Shown in pieces: positions 31,810-40,140 of a DNA stretch of 56,272 bases (position 1 is its first letter; every line of letters begins with the position of its first letter). A model generated the notes under the pieces. That model did no database searches. It saw nothing but the letters and a program-made list of their open reading frames with translations, and was not told where the DNA came from. The DNA is from a virus. The DNA lies in the IMG/VR virus record IMGVR_UViG_3300031521_000082, positions 1-56,272 of that record. One strand, given 5' to 3'. The translations under genes and the position numbers were made by a program.

Positions 31810-32694
31810 ATGGACTATGGAGACCAAATTGCGATAAACGCCACCCCTGGAACGGATTTTCGATTAGGAATTCGAGCCGGTGATTTTCAGACTCCTGGCC
31901 CATTCACAACTCGGGGTGTGCAAATCGCCAATACGTATACCTATTCCTTTAGTATTGGGAAAAGAAGTGAAAACATAATTACATATACTATGAATGGGGA
32001 TGGCTACATCCCCCTTTCTACCCTCCTTACAGGTGTAGTCACAGCTTCAGTTGGAACGAATGTTTTAAATTTTAACATTCCAAGAACTTTCAATATCCAA
32101 ACTGAAAGCGGCGGTACACTTAATAATGTATTAATAAGTGGTTATGAATTTTACGATAGACCAATGACTGCTGGTGCAAACAGTATCGGGGCAAACAACT
32201 TTTCAGCTGTCCGCCCTTTTAAATCTCTGACTTCTATATATGTAAGTTGTTCAGCATACCCTCAAACCATTACGATTGGGACTCTTCCATACATTGATGT
32301 TCCATATACAGTTGAAACTGCGGCTACTTTGGGAAGCACACAACTTCAAATTTTATCGGTTACAGGAGCTACAGGGTTTAAATATTATGCGCCCGCTGCC
32401 GCATCATTACCGTATTCTGTAACGTATAATTTGGCTATTACTTATCCTACGGCTGATCCACAAACTCTTAACGGAAACGTGCTTCGACCAGTGATTAATA
32501 TTGCAGGATTCAGCGATGTACCAACCGGGGAATCCGTTTCGATTTGGTATGCGACCGACAACTACCAATACGCATTGGCGCAGGCTGGAAATACTCCACA
32601 ATTAACGTGGGAAAACCCTTATCCAAACGATATTGATAAAGTAATTGGGCCAGCCGAACCGTACAAAATTGGTTGGACGGATTGGAAAGGATAA
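31810..32694 (+). CDS. Structural protein A of a three-gene set with GW C-terminus
   Basis: A 294-residue beta-rich protein 13 bases after the capsid gene, behind AAAGGGGG. It ends Y-K-I-G-W-T-D-W-K-G; the next two proteins end G-W-K-G-W-V-G and D-V-G-W-T-D-R-I-R, each after an acidic or proline-rich stretch. The shared tail suggests common docking to one partner. Composition is typical of a virion surface protein. No named family. It starts a tight run of overlapping or abutting genes that continues to 35385. Confidence 0.6.
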   Translation: MDYGDQIAINATPGTDFRLGIRAGDFQTPGPFTTRGVQIANTYTYSFSIGKRSENIITYTMNGDGYIPLSTLLTGVVTASVGTNVLNFNIPRTFNIQTESGGTLNNVLISGYEFYDRPMTAGANSIGANNFSAVRPFKSLTSIYVSCSAYPQTITIGTLPYIDVPYTVETAATLGSTQLQILSVTGATGFKYYAPAAASLPYSVTYNLAITYPTADPQTLNGNVLRPVINIAGFSDVPTGESVSIWYATDNYQYALAQAGNTPQLTWENPYPNDIDKVIGPAEPYKIGWTDWKG

Positions 32695-32697
32695 ACA

Positions 32698-33672
32698 ATG
32701 CAAACATCTTCACAAATTTTAGATAAATTAGCCAATTCCTATGCTTATGGTGGAACTAACATTCCAGACGGATTAAGACAAGGCGACGCAGTTTCGGACA
32801 CTGTCAGTCCGGGTATTCCAACAGGTATGGTTCATCCCAGCTATATTTTTGTACCAGCAGTTGAAACACTAAGTACGTTTAGTTTAAGTGGATCTATAGG
32901 TAGCGGAACCGTATGCCAATTCCTTTTGGCTACCGCTGGAAATCAGTTGCCGGCGACAAAAATTACGCAGATTGAAAATTCAGAAACTGTGTTACAACTC
33001 AATTCACCGTTGAGCTTAGCTTGGGATTCAACGCCCAATATTTCAGGAACATTTTATGTTTCTGGGTACGATCGTTATTTACGAAAAATGTCTTTCGCAC
33101 GAACTTTTGCTTCAGTAGGATCGGGGAACTTTTATCATGGGATTTATTATGTAACGAATGTTAGTTTTGTTCCAAGTGCTACACTTTCTTCTGGCGTTCT
33201 AATCAACCTTAGCACGTCGACATTAATGGAATTACCCTATACAGATTATGGTTTTGCTGGGAACCTAATTAGCGTGGTAGGCAGCATTCAAGGGCAGCCC
33301 GCTCAACCGTATTATTTAGCGGCCGATGGTGCTGATTCTACATTTTATTATAAAAATGGTTTTATCTATTACCCTGCTTCATGGAAAAACAATGTAACTC
33401 AATTTACGGGAAAGCCACGTCCTTTAATTAATTTAGCGCTACCTGGATCCGATACATTGATTCAAAACTTTGTGGTTAACCAGTTAGTAAATGGTTTTGA
33501 AAATACCAAAGGGCAGCTTGCAGAATATGCTGGTACCCCCAATCTTTCTAATTCATGGGATCCTTCAACTGGATTGTACCCTTCGGACTCGCAACCACAA
33601 TTTCAGCCCACCGAAGAAAGTATTTTTGGACGGGCGAACAATATTACCGGATGGAAAGGATGGGTTGGATAA
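32698..33672 (+). CDS. Structural protein B of the GW set
   Basis: A 324-residue beta-rich protein 3 bases after protein A. Its N-terminus (Y-G-G-T-N-I-P-D-G) resembles that of protein C (V-D-G-T-N-I-Y-G-G), and its C-terminus is G-W-K-G-W-V-G. The middle shows strands separated by Gly/Asn/Ser turns. Head or tail decoration is likely. It abuts the next gene directly (stop TAA then ATG). Confidence 0.6.
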   Translation: MQTSSQILDKLANSYAYGGTNIPDGLRQGDAVSDTVSPGIPTGMVHPSYIFVPAVETLSTFSLSGSIGSGTVCQFLLATAGNQLPATKITQIENSETVLQLNSPLSLAWDSTPNISGTFYVSGYDRYLRKMSFARTFASVGSGNFYHGIYYVTNVSFVPSATLSSGVLINLSTSTLMELPYTDYGFAGNLISVVGSIQGQPAQPYYLAADGADSTFYYKNGFIYYPASWKNNVTQFTGKPRPLINLALPGSDTLIQNFVVNQLVNGFENTKGQLAEYAGTPNLSNSWDPSTGLYPSDSQPQFQPTEESIFGRANNITGWKGWVG

Positions 33673-34734
33673 ATGGATTTTTCAATTATTGACGGCTTTT
33701 TAGCCTCAAATACGGTCGATGGAACAAACATCTACGGCGGTAACGTTCGGTCGATGGATGCAACGTTGCCAGGAGGTATGGGCAATACCCCTGGTGTCGG
33801 GGTGGGACAAGCTATGTCCACGCGTATTTTTATGACTTTTTCTGATTTTACAGCTGTTTCAGCGTCCACATATACAAATAATCAAATTGTGGTTCCCGCG
33901 AATTCATCGGTATTTTTTCCCGTTGGATCGTACGTTACCCCTGCTGATGCAAACGGTGTAAACTTCGGAAATGCATTTACCGATATCAATGGTAATACGT
34001 ACATGCGGTTTCGGAGTGCGTGTAAATTATTTATAAACTTGAACGGAGCCTCAACTTTTACAGGGGTTACAGTACAAATTTCTTATAAAGATTACTATGG
34101 CAATCCTGGAGTAATGGATATTTCAACGATTACGCCAGTAGCGGGTAAAACTTATTTTATTTTACCACGCCCAGTATATGAGTTGTATTCGTTTAAATTT
34201 ATTAATACTTCAGGAACTTCTAATACCTATAATATAGGTGTTTATCCAGAGTTTGAATTAGCCTACTACGATCTGAATAAACAATGTAATTTATTATCGT
34301 TAAGTTATTCCTTCCCATATTCAAGTACTGTTGTTGATCAAAACCCTAATACTATTAAAATTTTTAGTGGATATTCAGCAACCGCTCCTGCCAATTGGGT
34401 TGACACCGCTTTTACTTATACGCCGGGAGCAGAGTTAAAAACACCAATTACCGCTTCGAGTGGTCAAGTTCGACCAACCATTAATTTTTCTGCGTATGTG
34501 AGTGGCTTAGCAAATACTTATCCGTCTTTAACGACTGATAATCTTTTGGAAGGTTCATCGGCTTCTGTGATTCAAAATGTATTTGGTTATGGGCGCTCGT
34601 TGCCTAACTATTTTACAGATATTATAGATTTAACACTGCCAACAGATCCCGAACCAGCTACATACGTAAATTATTTTGAAACGGTAATTGGACAGCCTTT
34701 ATATGATGTTGGTTGGACAGACAGGATACGATAA
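33673..34734 (+). CDS. Structural protein C of the GW set
   Basis: A 353-residue beta-rich protein with the T-N-I-Y-G-G-N-V-R N-terminal element and the tail D-V-G-W-T-D-R-I-R. It probably shares ancestry with proteins A and B; similarity elsewhere is weak by eye. The start codon follows the stop of B with no gap, and the next gene follows its own stop in the same way, so all are expected to be translated in similar amounts. Confidence 0.6.
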   Translation: MDFSIIDGFLASNTVDGTNIYGGNVRSMDATLPGGMGNTPGVGVGQAMSTRIFMTFSDFTAVSASTYTNNQIVVPANSSVFFPVGSYVTPADANGVNFGNAFTDINGNTYMRFRSACKLFINLNGASTFTGVTVQISYKDYYGNPGVMDISTITPVAGKTYFILPRPVYELYSFKFINTSGTSNTYNIGVYPEFELAYYDLNKQCNLLSLSYSFPYSSTVVDQNPNTIKIFSGYSATAPANWVDTAFTYTPGAELKTPITASSGQVRPTINFSAYVSGLANTYPSLTTDNLLEGSSASVIQNVFGYGRSLPNYFTDIIDLTLPTDPEPATYVNYFETVIGQPLYDVGWTDRIR

Positions 34735-35385
34735 ATGTTAAATTATTTAATATATCAAGAATTTAAGTTACCACAACCCAACCCAACATATTTGGTTAAT
34801 GCGTTGTCTCTAACCCCAAATCCTAATCAAACCACGATTTACCCTAGGGGTTTGCCGGTGGACGGGAATATCAACAATTGCCGAACCTTAACGTTTACTC
34901 TGGGGGCTGCGACAGCTGCGGATACTGTAATCACGATTATTGGGAGTATTTTTAACGGCTCTCAATTCACTGAAACAGTGACTATTGCGGCTGGTGATAC
35001 AACGGAAAATTCGGTTAATAGACCCTACGAGATATATAGCATTATACCAAATGTATCGGTTCCAACTGTACTTTCAGTTGGGTTTGGGGACGGATATTCT
35101 GCTTTGTGCCAAATGAACGGCTCTAAAACCGATCATTTCGTTACATTTGGTTCGGGAAATCCTGGTGTCACGGTTTACGGTTCGATGACACCGTTTATCA
35201 ATGAAAAAACCACGTTAGCGATGTTAAAGGAGTTTCCATTGTCGACTACATTAACAAATATTTCAACGTCGATGACAGCTCCAGAGTATAATTTGTTGCC
35301 ATTGGGCTTTTGTAGAGCATATATAGCAGCGAATGCAAACGTGGACGTGGAATATCGTATTGGATTCCAGAATTTACGCGGTTAA
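34735..35385 (+). CDS. Putative virion structural protein
   Basis: A 216-residue beta-rich protein containing a V-D-G-N-I-N-N-C-R element and several T-V-T-I-A strands, ending in F-Q-N-L-R-G. It directly follows protein C. It may be a short outer-head or tail-associated protein. No family recognised. Confidence 0.55.
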   Translation: MLNYLIYQEFKLPQPNPTYLVNALSLTPNPNQTTIYPRGLPVDGNINNCRTLTFTLGAATAADTVITIIGSIFNGSQFTETVTIAAGDTTENSVNRPYEIYSIIPNVSVPTVLSVGFGDGYSALCQMNGSKTDHFVTFGSGNPGVTVYGSMTPFINEKTTLAMLKEFPLSTTLTNISTSMTAPEYNLLPLGFCRAYIAANANVDVEYRIGFQNLRG

Positions 35386-35402
35386 CTAGAAAGGAAATAA
35401 TT

Positions 35403-35741
35403 ATGGATTTAAAGAAAACTTTTGGCTACGGCGGTAGCAAACCTTCCGATTTTGACAAAAGATTATACAATAAAATCAACAAGGCTTTTGGAGATATGGA
35501 TGATTCAGACCAAGTCGTGGACTATTATAAAAAAGGTGGGGACGTAAAATGCCAACCCCACGCTGACGGAGATGAGATTAAAATTAAACACCCGGGTGCA
35601 TTGCACCGTGAAATGGGAATACCAGAAGATAAAAAAATTCCTATGTCTAAATTGGAAGCTGAAAAATCTAAAGCTAAACGTGAAGGGGATAAAAAGCTCA
35701 TGAAACGTGTGGTTTTCGCTGAAAACTTTAGGGGTAAATAG
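35403..35741 (+). CDS. Small virion-type protein with GALH and KKGGDV motifs
   Basis: A 112-residue basic protein with AAAGGAAA upstream. It contains Y-K-K-G-G-D-V at about residues 42-48 and K-H-P-G-A-L-H-R-E-M-G-I-P around 62-74, followed by K-K-I-P and L-E-A-E-K-S-K-A. The G-A-L-H-x-x-x-G-I-P segment is widespread in phage and giant-virus proteins of unknown role. The K-x-G-G-x-V element recurs in other putative virion proteins here (42872, 50876, 54533). Likely a minor structural protein. Confidence 0.6.
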   Translation: MDLKKTFGYGGSKPSDFDKRLYNKINKAFGDMDDSDQVVDYYKKGGDVKCQPHADGDEIKIKHPGALHREMGIPEDKKIPMSKLEAEKSKAKREGDKKLMKRVVFAENFRGK

Positions 35742-35746
35742 CCCGT

Positions 35747-36859
35747 ATGGCATTGCTTAATCCCACTTATGCTTTTAACTCGATTACAGCTAGAAAACTG
35801 CTGGACGAGGCATTTTTGCTTTGTGGGATACCCCCTGAAAAGATTGGAAATGTACTGATAAATTCAGGTATTTTTTCAATTAATATGGTGATAACTGACT
35901 GGATAAACGACGGCGTCATTCAATTTAACGAAACTCAAACTTTAGTTAAACTTCAGAATGGGTTAACACGATATACACTTCCACGACAATTCTACGATGT
36001 TTACGATTTCAACTTAGCAACTATGGGTCGCCGTTCAGTTGGTATTCCCTTTACCTCGGCGGGCGGAAACGCAGTAGCGGTGTTCGATGGAAACTTGAAT
36101 ACAGCCTGTACCCAAACTTCACCCAACGGTTCAATCGGAATAGATTTTGACCCACAGCCGGAAGCTAAACCGATCCGTGTTGATTTTTTTGGTATTTTGT
36201 CGAATGCGGATACTTTTTATCAAATTGTGGTGGAAGGGTCGAACGACAATACAAACTGGATTACTTTACATGCTTTTGACCGTCCATATTTTTTCAAAGG
36301 TGATCCATTTGAGTCCCAAACACAGTGGTTTCAGCTCGATCAGCCACAAATCGTAAGGTATTTAAGGATTCGGGAAACTGGGGGCAATACATTAAATATT
36401 CGAGAACTATATTTCGAACAATACATTCAAACGATTTACCGTAAAAATGTTGGTCGATCAACGTATATGCAGCTAACTTCTCGATCTCAAGAATCGTCAC
36501 CATCGTTGTATTCTTTGGAAAAACAGAGTGAAAATGTGGTGGTGAACATTTACCAATCGCCAGCAAATTTACCGGTCGATCAAGAATGGACTGAAAACGC
36601 TGAATATCAAAATTTTGCTTTGTTGCGCGCGGTTGAATATCCCTTGGATGTAAATTTTTTACTCGATAAAATATTGGTTAATAGACTCTTTTACCCCGCA
36701 TTGGTATGGGGGGTTGCTAAAGATTTAGCGCCCAAAGTGAACCGGGCTGATCTTGTACCAGTCTTTTTGGGATTAGCCACATCCAGTTACGAAAAAGCTA
36801 AAACAAATAACAATGATTTGGGCGGATTGAACGTCACTCGACAAACTTACTCAGCTTAA
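35747..36859 (+). CDS. P22 gp4-like tail accessory protein with a discoidin domain insertion
   Basis: A 370-residue protein. The N-terminal helical part (A-R-K-L-L-D-E-A-F-L-L-C-G, about 15-27, and D-W-I-N-D-G near 51-56) and the C-terminal helical part match the P22 gp4 type of head-completion protein that extends the portal. Between them, residues about 105-225 form an F5/8 type C (discoidin-like) domain: A-V-F-D-G-N-L-N-T-A, I-R-V-D-F-F-G, I-V-V-E-G-S-N-D-N, and V-R-Y-L-R-I-R-E-T-G-G-N. Discoidin domains bind carbohydrates or lipids, so this neck protein may also contact the host or decorate the neck. Overlap with neighbours is nil (5 bases after 35741). Confidence 0.72.
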   Translation: MALLNPTYAFNSITARKLLDEAFLLCGIPPEKIGNVLINSGIFSINMVITDWINDGVIQFNETQTLVKLQNGLTRYTLPRQFYDVYDFNLATMGRRSVGIPFTSAGGNAVAVFDGNLNTACTQTSPNGSIGIDFDPQPEAKPIRVDFFGILSNADTFYQIVVEGSNDNTNWITLHAFDRPYFFKGDPFESQTQWFQLDQPQIVRYLRIRETGGNTLNIRELYFEQYIQTIYRKNVGRSTYMQLTSRSQESSPSLYSLEKQSENVVVNIYQSPANLPVDQEWTENAEYQNFALLRAVEYPLDVNFLLDKILVNRLFYPALVWGVAKDLAPKVNRADLVPVFLGLATSSYEKAKTNNNDLGGLNVTRQTYSA

Positions 36860-36894
36860 GTTATAATAATTTATAATAATAAGAAAGAACGATC

Positions 36895-37167
36895 ATGGCT
36901 TTTAATATATTTGGGCCCACCCCTATTTCTGTGACAATGGACGACTTTTCCCCCAGTGGTAAATGCGATTTAACCGGATTAATATTTCTACATAAAGATC
37001 TCGTACCAGTTATGGAATGGGCCGGTGACACCTTATATGATACAGGGCTTTTAGCGGAAAAATCCCTTTGTGATGAGCCTCAACCATATTTTAAAACTCC
37101 TCGTATTTTTATGGATCCCGAACCTGTCTTAAACGCTCGTCCTTTCCCTACTGGAACCTTAAAATAA
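36895..37167 (+). CDS. Small hypothetical virion-operon protein
   Basis: A 90-residue proline-rich protein behind a motif-like ATAATAATAAG sequence and an AAAG ribosome region. It contains no helices of note and ends P-F-P-T-G-T-L-K. It overlaps the next start by one base (TAATG). It may be a small tail-completion protein; no family recognised. Confidence 0.5.
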   Translation: MAFNIFGPTPISVTMDDFSPSGKCDLTGLIFLHKDLVPVMEWAGDTLYDTGLLAEKSLCDEPQPYFKTPRIFMDPEPVLNARPFPTGTLK

Positions 37168-37889
37168 TGGCATATTTCAACACATATGATCTCGTTTGCA
37201 CCCAAACAAGTGGTAATAACAATTCACCGCAAACACAAAACATTTTGGTCAGTGCGTTGCCAGGTTATAATGCTTCATCTACTTTAATTGTAAGGAGATT
37301 AAGTGCTTCAAAATTGACAGGTACAACGGGACAAACCACGACCTGTACGATTGCTTTCAATTCTACTCCTTGTTTTTGTGTGACAGGCACCGATTTTGGC
37401 AACACCAATTTTGAAAAAAATTTTATCGCTTATCGGAATCCTTTTTCCAATAATTCTGGTACCCAAATTGAAGTGGTCACGACTCAACCGCAAACTGAAA
37501 CGGTTGTTGTTTCTATGGATTATCAATTTATACCATCCACAAATGCAATATTTAACAACCAAACGTCTTTATTTTTAGCGGTAAATACGTCCGCAAATGT
37601 TCCGACGACACTATATACGAATACGACTTCACAAACGCAATATATAAAGAATATAAATGTATACTATCCAAACTTTACTACATCAGATACGTTGATTCTT
37701 GCAAGAACACACGGTACAACGCAATCAGTTATTAGTGGGGAGACTATATTTTATACAAGTTCAATCTATGAAACATTTGAAGGGTGTATTCTTGCTCCAG
37801 GAGATATTTTAACGTCAACAGTTTTAGGCACAGGATCAAGCGTTGGAAACTACAATATAAATTTAGTCGACATTGAGACGCAACCATGA
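37167..37889 (+). CDS. Putative virion structural protein
   Basis: A 240-residue protein, Thr/Asn/Ser-rich and beta in character, low in charge except for a few acidic residues at the end (V-D-I-E-T-Q-P). It overlaps the next gene by four bases (ATGA). Composition resembles the beta-rich proteins of the GW set, and a tail or neck location is likely. Not recognised. Confidence 0.55.
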   Translation: MAYFNTYDLVCTQTSGNNNSPQTQNILVSALPGYNASSTLIVRRLSASKLTGTTGQTTTCTIAFNSTPCFCVTGTDFGNTNFEKNFIAYRNPFSNNSGTQIEVVTTQPQTETVVVSMDYQFIPSTNAIFNNQTSLFLAVNTSANVPTTLYTNTTSQTQYIKNINVYYPNFTTSDTLILARTHGTTQSVISGETIFYTSSIYETFEGCILAPGDILTSTVLGTGSSVGNYNINLVDIETQP

Positions 37890-38542
37890 TTCCTCTATAT
37901 ACATATGAAGGTTTGATTGATTATATGATTTCAGTATCAGCGCGCCCTAACGATACTGAATTGATTTCGCAAATGCCAAATTTTGTTTTATTAGCACAAT
38001 TAAAACTGGGAAGAAGGTTAAATATATTTGGCACGCAAAAAATATTAACAGGGATTTTACCTAATAATCAAAACACGATCCAACTACCAAATTTATATCT
38101 TAGAAGTATTTCTTTAACGTTATTTGATCCTAGATACGATAATCAAGCAAATATATTGACTTATCGATTACCTGAATATGTTATGCGGATTCAGAACGGA
38201 TCAACCTTACGGGATATGCCATTGGATTATACAGAAATCGATGTAAATACCTTATTTCTTGCGCCCTTCCCACCTGATCTTACCCCTTATCCTGGGTTTA
38301 GTTTTCAGTTAATTTTCCATGAAATTTATCAAGCGTTAACACCTACCAATCAGACAAATTATCTGACAGAACGCATGATGGATTTGTTAGTGGATGCTTC
38401 GTTAAAAGAAATGTATATATTTTTGAAAGATTCCTATTACATCGAGATGTATTCAAATAACGTTGAAAAAGGTATTGCAGAAGCGATGGCGCAAGACGAT
38501 TTGAACCGATCTGATCGCGGATCGAACCCTGATATTAACTAA
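37886..38542 (+). CDS. Putative head-tail adaptor protein
   Basis: A 218-residue protein whose helical N-terminus matches the adaptor type seen in many podoviruses: Y-E-G-L-I-D-Y-M near residue 6, P-N-D-T-E-L then I-S-Q-M-P-N-F-V-L-L-A-Q-L-K-L-G-R-R-L-N (about 24-46, a paraphrase of the I-P-x-F-I-x-L-A-E-x-x-L-x-R-x-L pattern). The middle is beta and the C-terminus helical (D-L-L-V-D-A-S-L-K-E). It follows the gp4-like gene by three genes, agreeing with a role in joining head and tail. Two hairpin terminators follow. Confidence 0.62.
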   Translation: MIPLYTYEGLIDYMISVSARPNDTELISQMPNFVLLAQLKLGRRLNIFGTQKILTGILPNNQNTIQLPNLYLRSISLTLFDPRYDNQANILTYRLPEYVMRIQNGSTLRDMPLDYTEIDVNTLFLAPFPPDLTPYPGFSFQLIFHEIYQALTPTNQTNYLTERMMDLLVDASLKEMYIFLKDSYYIEMYSNNVEKGIAEAMAQDDLNRSDRGSNPDIN

Positions 38543-38591
38543 ATACCAAAGACGTATTGACAATAAAAAACATATTGATTATCATAAAATC

Positions 38592-38624
38592 AATAAAGCT
38601 TTGCTTTAAGCATTTTGCTTTATT
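38592..38624. terminator. Terminator-like hairpin
   Basis: AATAAAGC and GCTTTATT (8-bp arms) flank 17 bases, immediately upstream of the stronger hairpin at 38625. It may be a backup or an anti-terminator partner. Confidence 0.5.
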
Positions 38625-38674
38625 AGGACGAAGTAACGTGTGATTAACCACACAGCACGTTACCTCGTCCTTTT
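38625..38674. terminator. Strong bidirectional terminator
   Basis: AGGACGAaGTAACGTG pairs with CACGTTACcTCGTCCT in a long stem with one internal mismatch, followed by TTTTCTTTT. It lies between the convergent adaptor and VRR-NUC genes. Confidence 0.85.
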
Positions 38675-38697
38675 CTTTTATTTCTTCTTAATAAAAT

Positions 38698-39087
38698 CTA
38701 AATATTTATATTGGTCAATAGCCCCCATTCTTTTAGTATGTAAACACCATCATTGCTGGTATAGGCTATAGCAAATTTAATATCTAGGTTTTCCATGTTT
38801 TCTTTAAAGGTTTTTTGGGCTTCCGACAACACACCTTTTTTCGCTTTAAATTCAATAAATCCAACGCTTTTGTTCCACAAAAAACAATAATCGGGAACTC
38901 CCGCTAGCTTTCCCATTCTCTTTAATTTTGCTCCAAAAATCGGGTTGTTATTGGCTGAAATTTCATTTGGTATGTGAAAAAAGACAAATTTATTTGAGGT
39001 TAAGTTTTGAAACGTTTGAACGATTTTTACAAATTCTATGCATGTATCATCTTCAGAGTGTTGTCTTTTTTTTTTAGTTGGTATCAT
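38698..39087 (-). CDS. VRR-NUC domain nuclease
   Basis: A 129-residue single-domain nuclease. The VRR-NUC pattern is complete: F-F-H-I-P-N-E near residue 40, then L-K-R-M-G-K-L-A-G-V-P-D-Y-C-F around 54-68 and G-F-I-E-F-K-A-K-K-G around 75-84 with the catalytic Asp, Glu and Lys, followed by L-S-E-A-Q-K-T-F. In phages such enzymes resolve branched DNA or act in recombination and packaging, in line with the Erf protein at 42147. It is inverted inside the plus-strand virion block, suggesting insertion as a separate unit. Confidence 0.85.
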   Translation of the reverse strand: MIPTKKKRQHSEDDTCIEFVKIVQTFQNLTSNKFVFFHIPNEISANNNPIFGAKLKRMGKLAGVPDYCFLWNKSVGFIEFKAKKGVLSEAQKTFKENMENLDIKFAIAYTSNDGVYILKEWGLLTNINI

Positions 39088-39116
39088 TTTTTGTAATTTT
39101 TTTTTATACTATATTT

Positions 39117-39132
39117 ATATAATAACAATAAT
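39117..39132 (+). promoter_or_regulatory. Late-gene upstream motif
   Basis: ATATAATAACAATAAT ends about nine bases before the ATG at 39141. There is no clear Shine-Dalgarno sequence between them, which favours a direct role of the motif. Confidence 0.5.
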
Positions 39133-39140
39133 TTTTACCA

Positions 39141-40139
39141 ATGTCATTTTTACCGTATAGCCAAATAAACAACGGCATTTCCCCAGCATATAGCTATTTC
39201 AATATCATTGATTTTCAGACAGTGGGGGAACAAAATTCGTTAGTTTTCCCCGGCACTTTTTTACCCAGTACCTATTATTTTTCTGCGTACATGAGGATCA
39301 CGAACCCAGCCGGAATAACGGGTTGCAAAGTTGTTTTACCTGAAGAAAGCTATGGTGCCCCTGGGAACGCTGCTATTTTTTATAATGTTGGGGCGGAAAG
39401 CGTAACTATTGTTACATCGGTAATGGCTGAAATCGTGACACTAGCACCTTCTAGTGTTTGGGTGGTTGTTCTATCCATTAATAATACATGGAACGCTTTT
39501 CAAATTGGGGCAACAGCTTCACAAATTAACGCGGAAGCATTGGCTGGTTATGGGTTAGTAGCTTTGAATTCAAAACTAAATTTGAATTTACCTATAATAA
39601 ATAAATCGGCTACATTTGTGATTGACTCAACTTATAGAGCTAGTTTGGTCAATTGGACTGGGGGTTCAGAAACGGTTACATTATCTGATGCGACGACTCT
39701 TCCTACTGGGTTTTTCTTCTATTATAAAAACAACTCATCCTCACTTTTTACGTTTACATGCTCCGGTTCCCAAACAATCGATGGGCAAACTAATCTAATT
39801 CTTTCCCCTTTTCAATCCTGTATGATTTACACGGATGCGCTGAATTGGTTTACTGAAGGTTTAGGATCTTCCATTAATAGTGAAGGTGTGAAATTAACAC
39901 CTAATGGAATTCAAGTCGTGTCTGGGAGCGCTACTGTGCCCTCCTATTCCTTTATTTCCGCCCAAAATACTGGACTTTATCTAGAAGGATCAACGAATAT
40001 TGGCATGACAGTTTCGGGTTCAAAAGTTTTTGAGGTGACAACTTCAGGAATCAACCAGAACACAACAACATCGCCCGTTAATTTCTACCAAGTTAACAAC
40101 ATTCCTTGGCAATATCTTTCACAAATTATAAGTTTATAA
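39141..40139 (+). CDS. Putative tail or neck fibre protein
   Basis: A 332-residue beta-rich protein. The pattern changes along the chain: an N-terminal domain (1-125), a linker helix with A-S-Q-I-N-A-E-A-L-A-G-Y-G-L-V near residue 128-142, then Gly/Ser/Thr repeats (S-G-S-Q-T-I-D-G-Q-T-N-L) and G-I-N-Q-N-T-T-T at the end. This resembles short phage fibres and tail knobs that bind the cell surface. It overlaps nothing and is 1 base before the gp10-like gene, so both are translated together. Family not certain. Confidence 0.6.
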   Translation: MSFLPYSQINNGISPAYSYFNIIDFQTVGEQNSLVFPGTFLPSTYYFSAYMRITNPAGITGCKVVLPEESYGAPGNAAIFYNVGAESVTIVTSVMAEIVTLAPSSVWVVVLSINNTWNAFQIGATASQINAEALAGYGLVALNSKLNLNLPIINKSATFVIDSTYRASLVNWTGGSETVTLSDATTLPTGFFFYYKNNSSSLFTFTCSGSQTIDGQTNLILSPFQSCMIYTDALNWFTEGLGSSINSEGVKLTPNGIQVVSGSATVPSYSFISAQNTGLYLEGSTNIGMTVSGSKVFEVTTSGINQNTTTSPVNFYQVNNIPWQYLSQIISL

Positions 40140-40140
40140 T

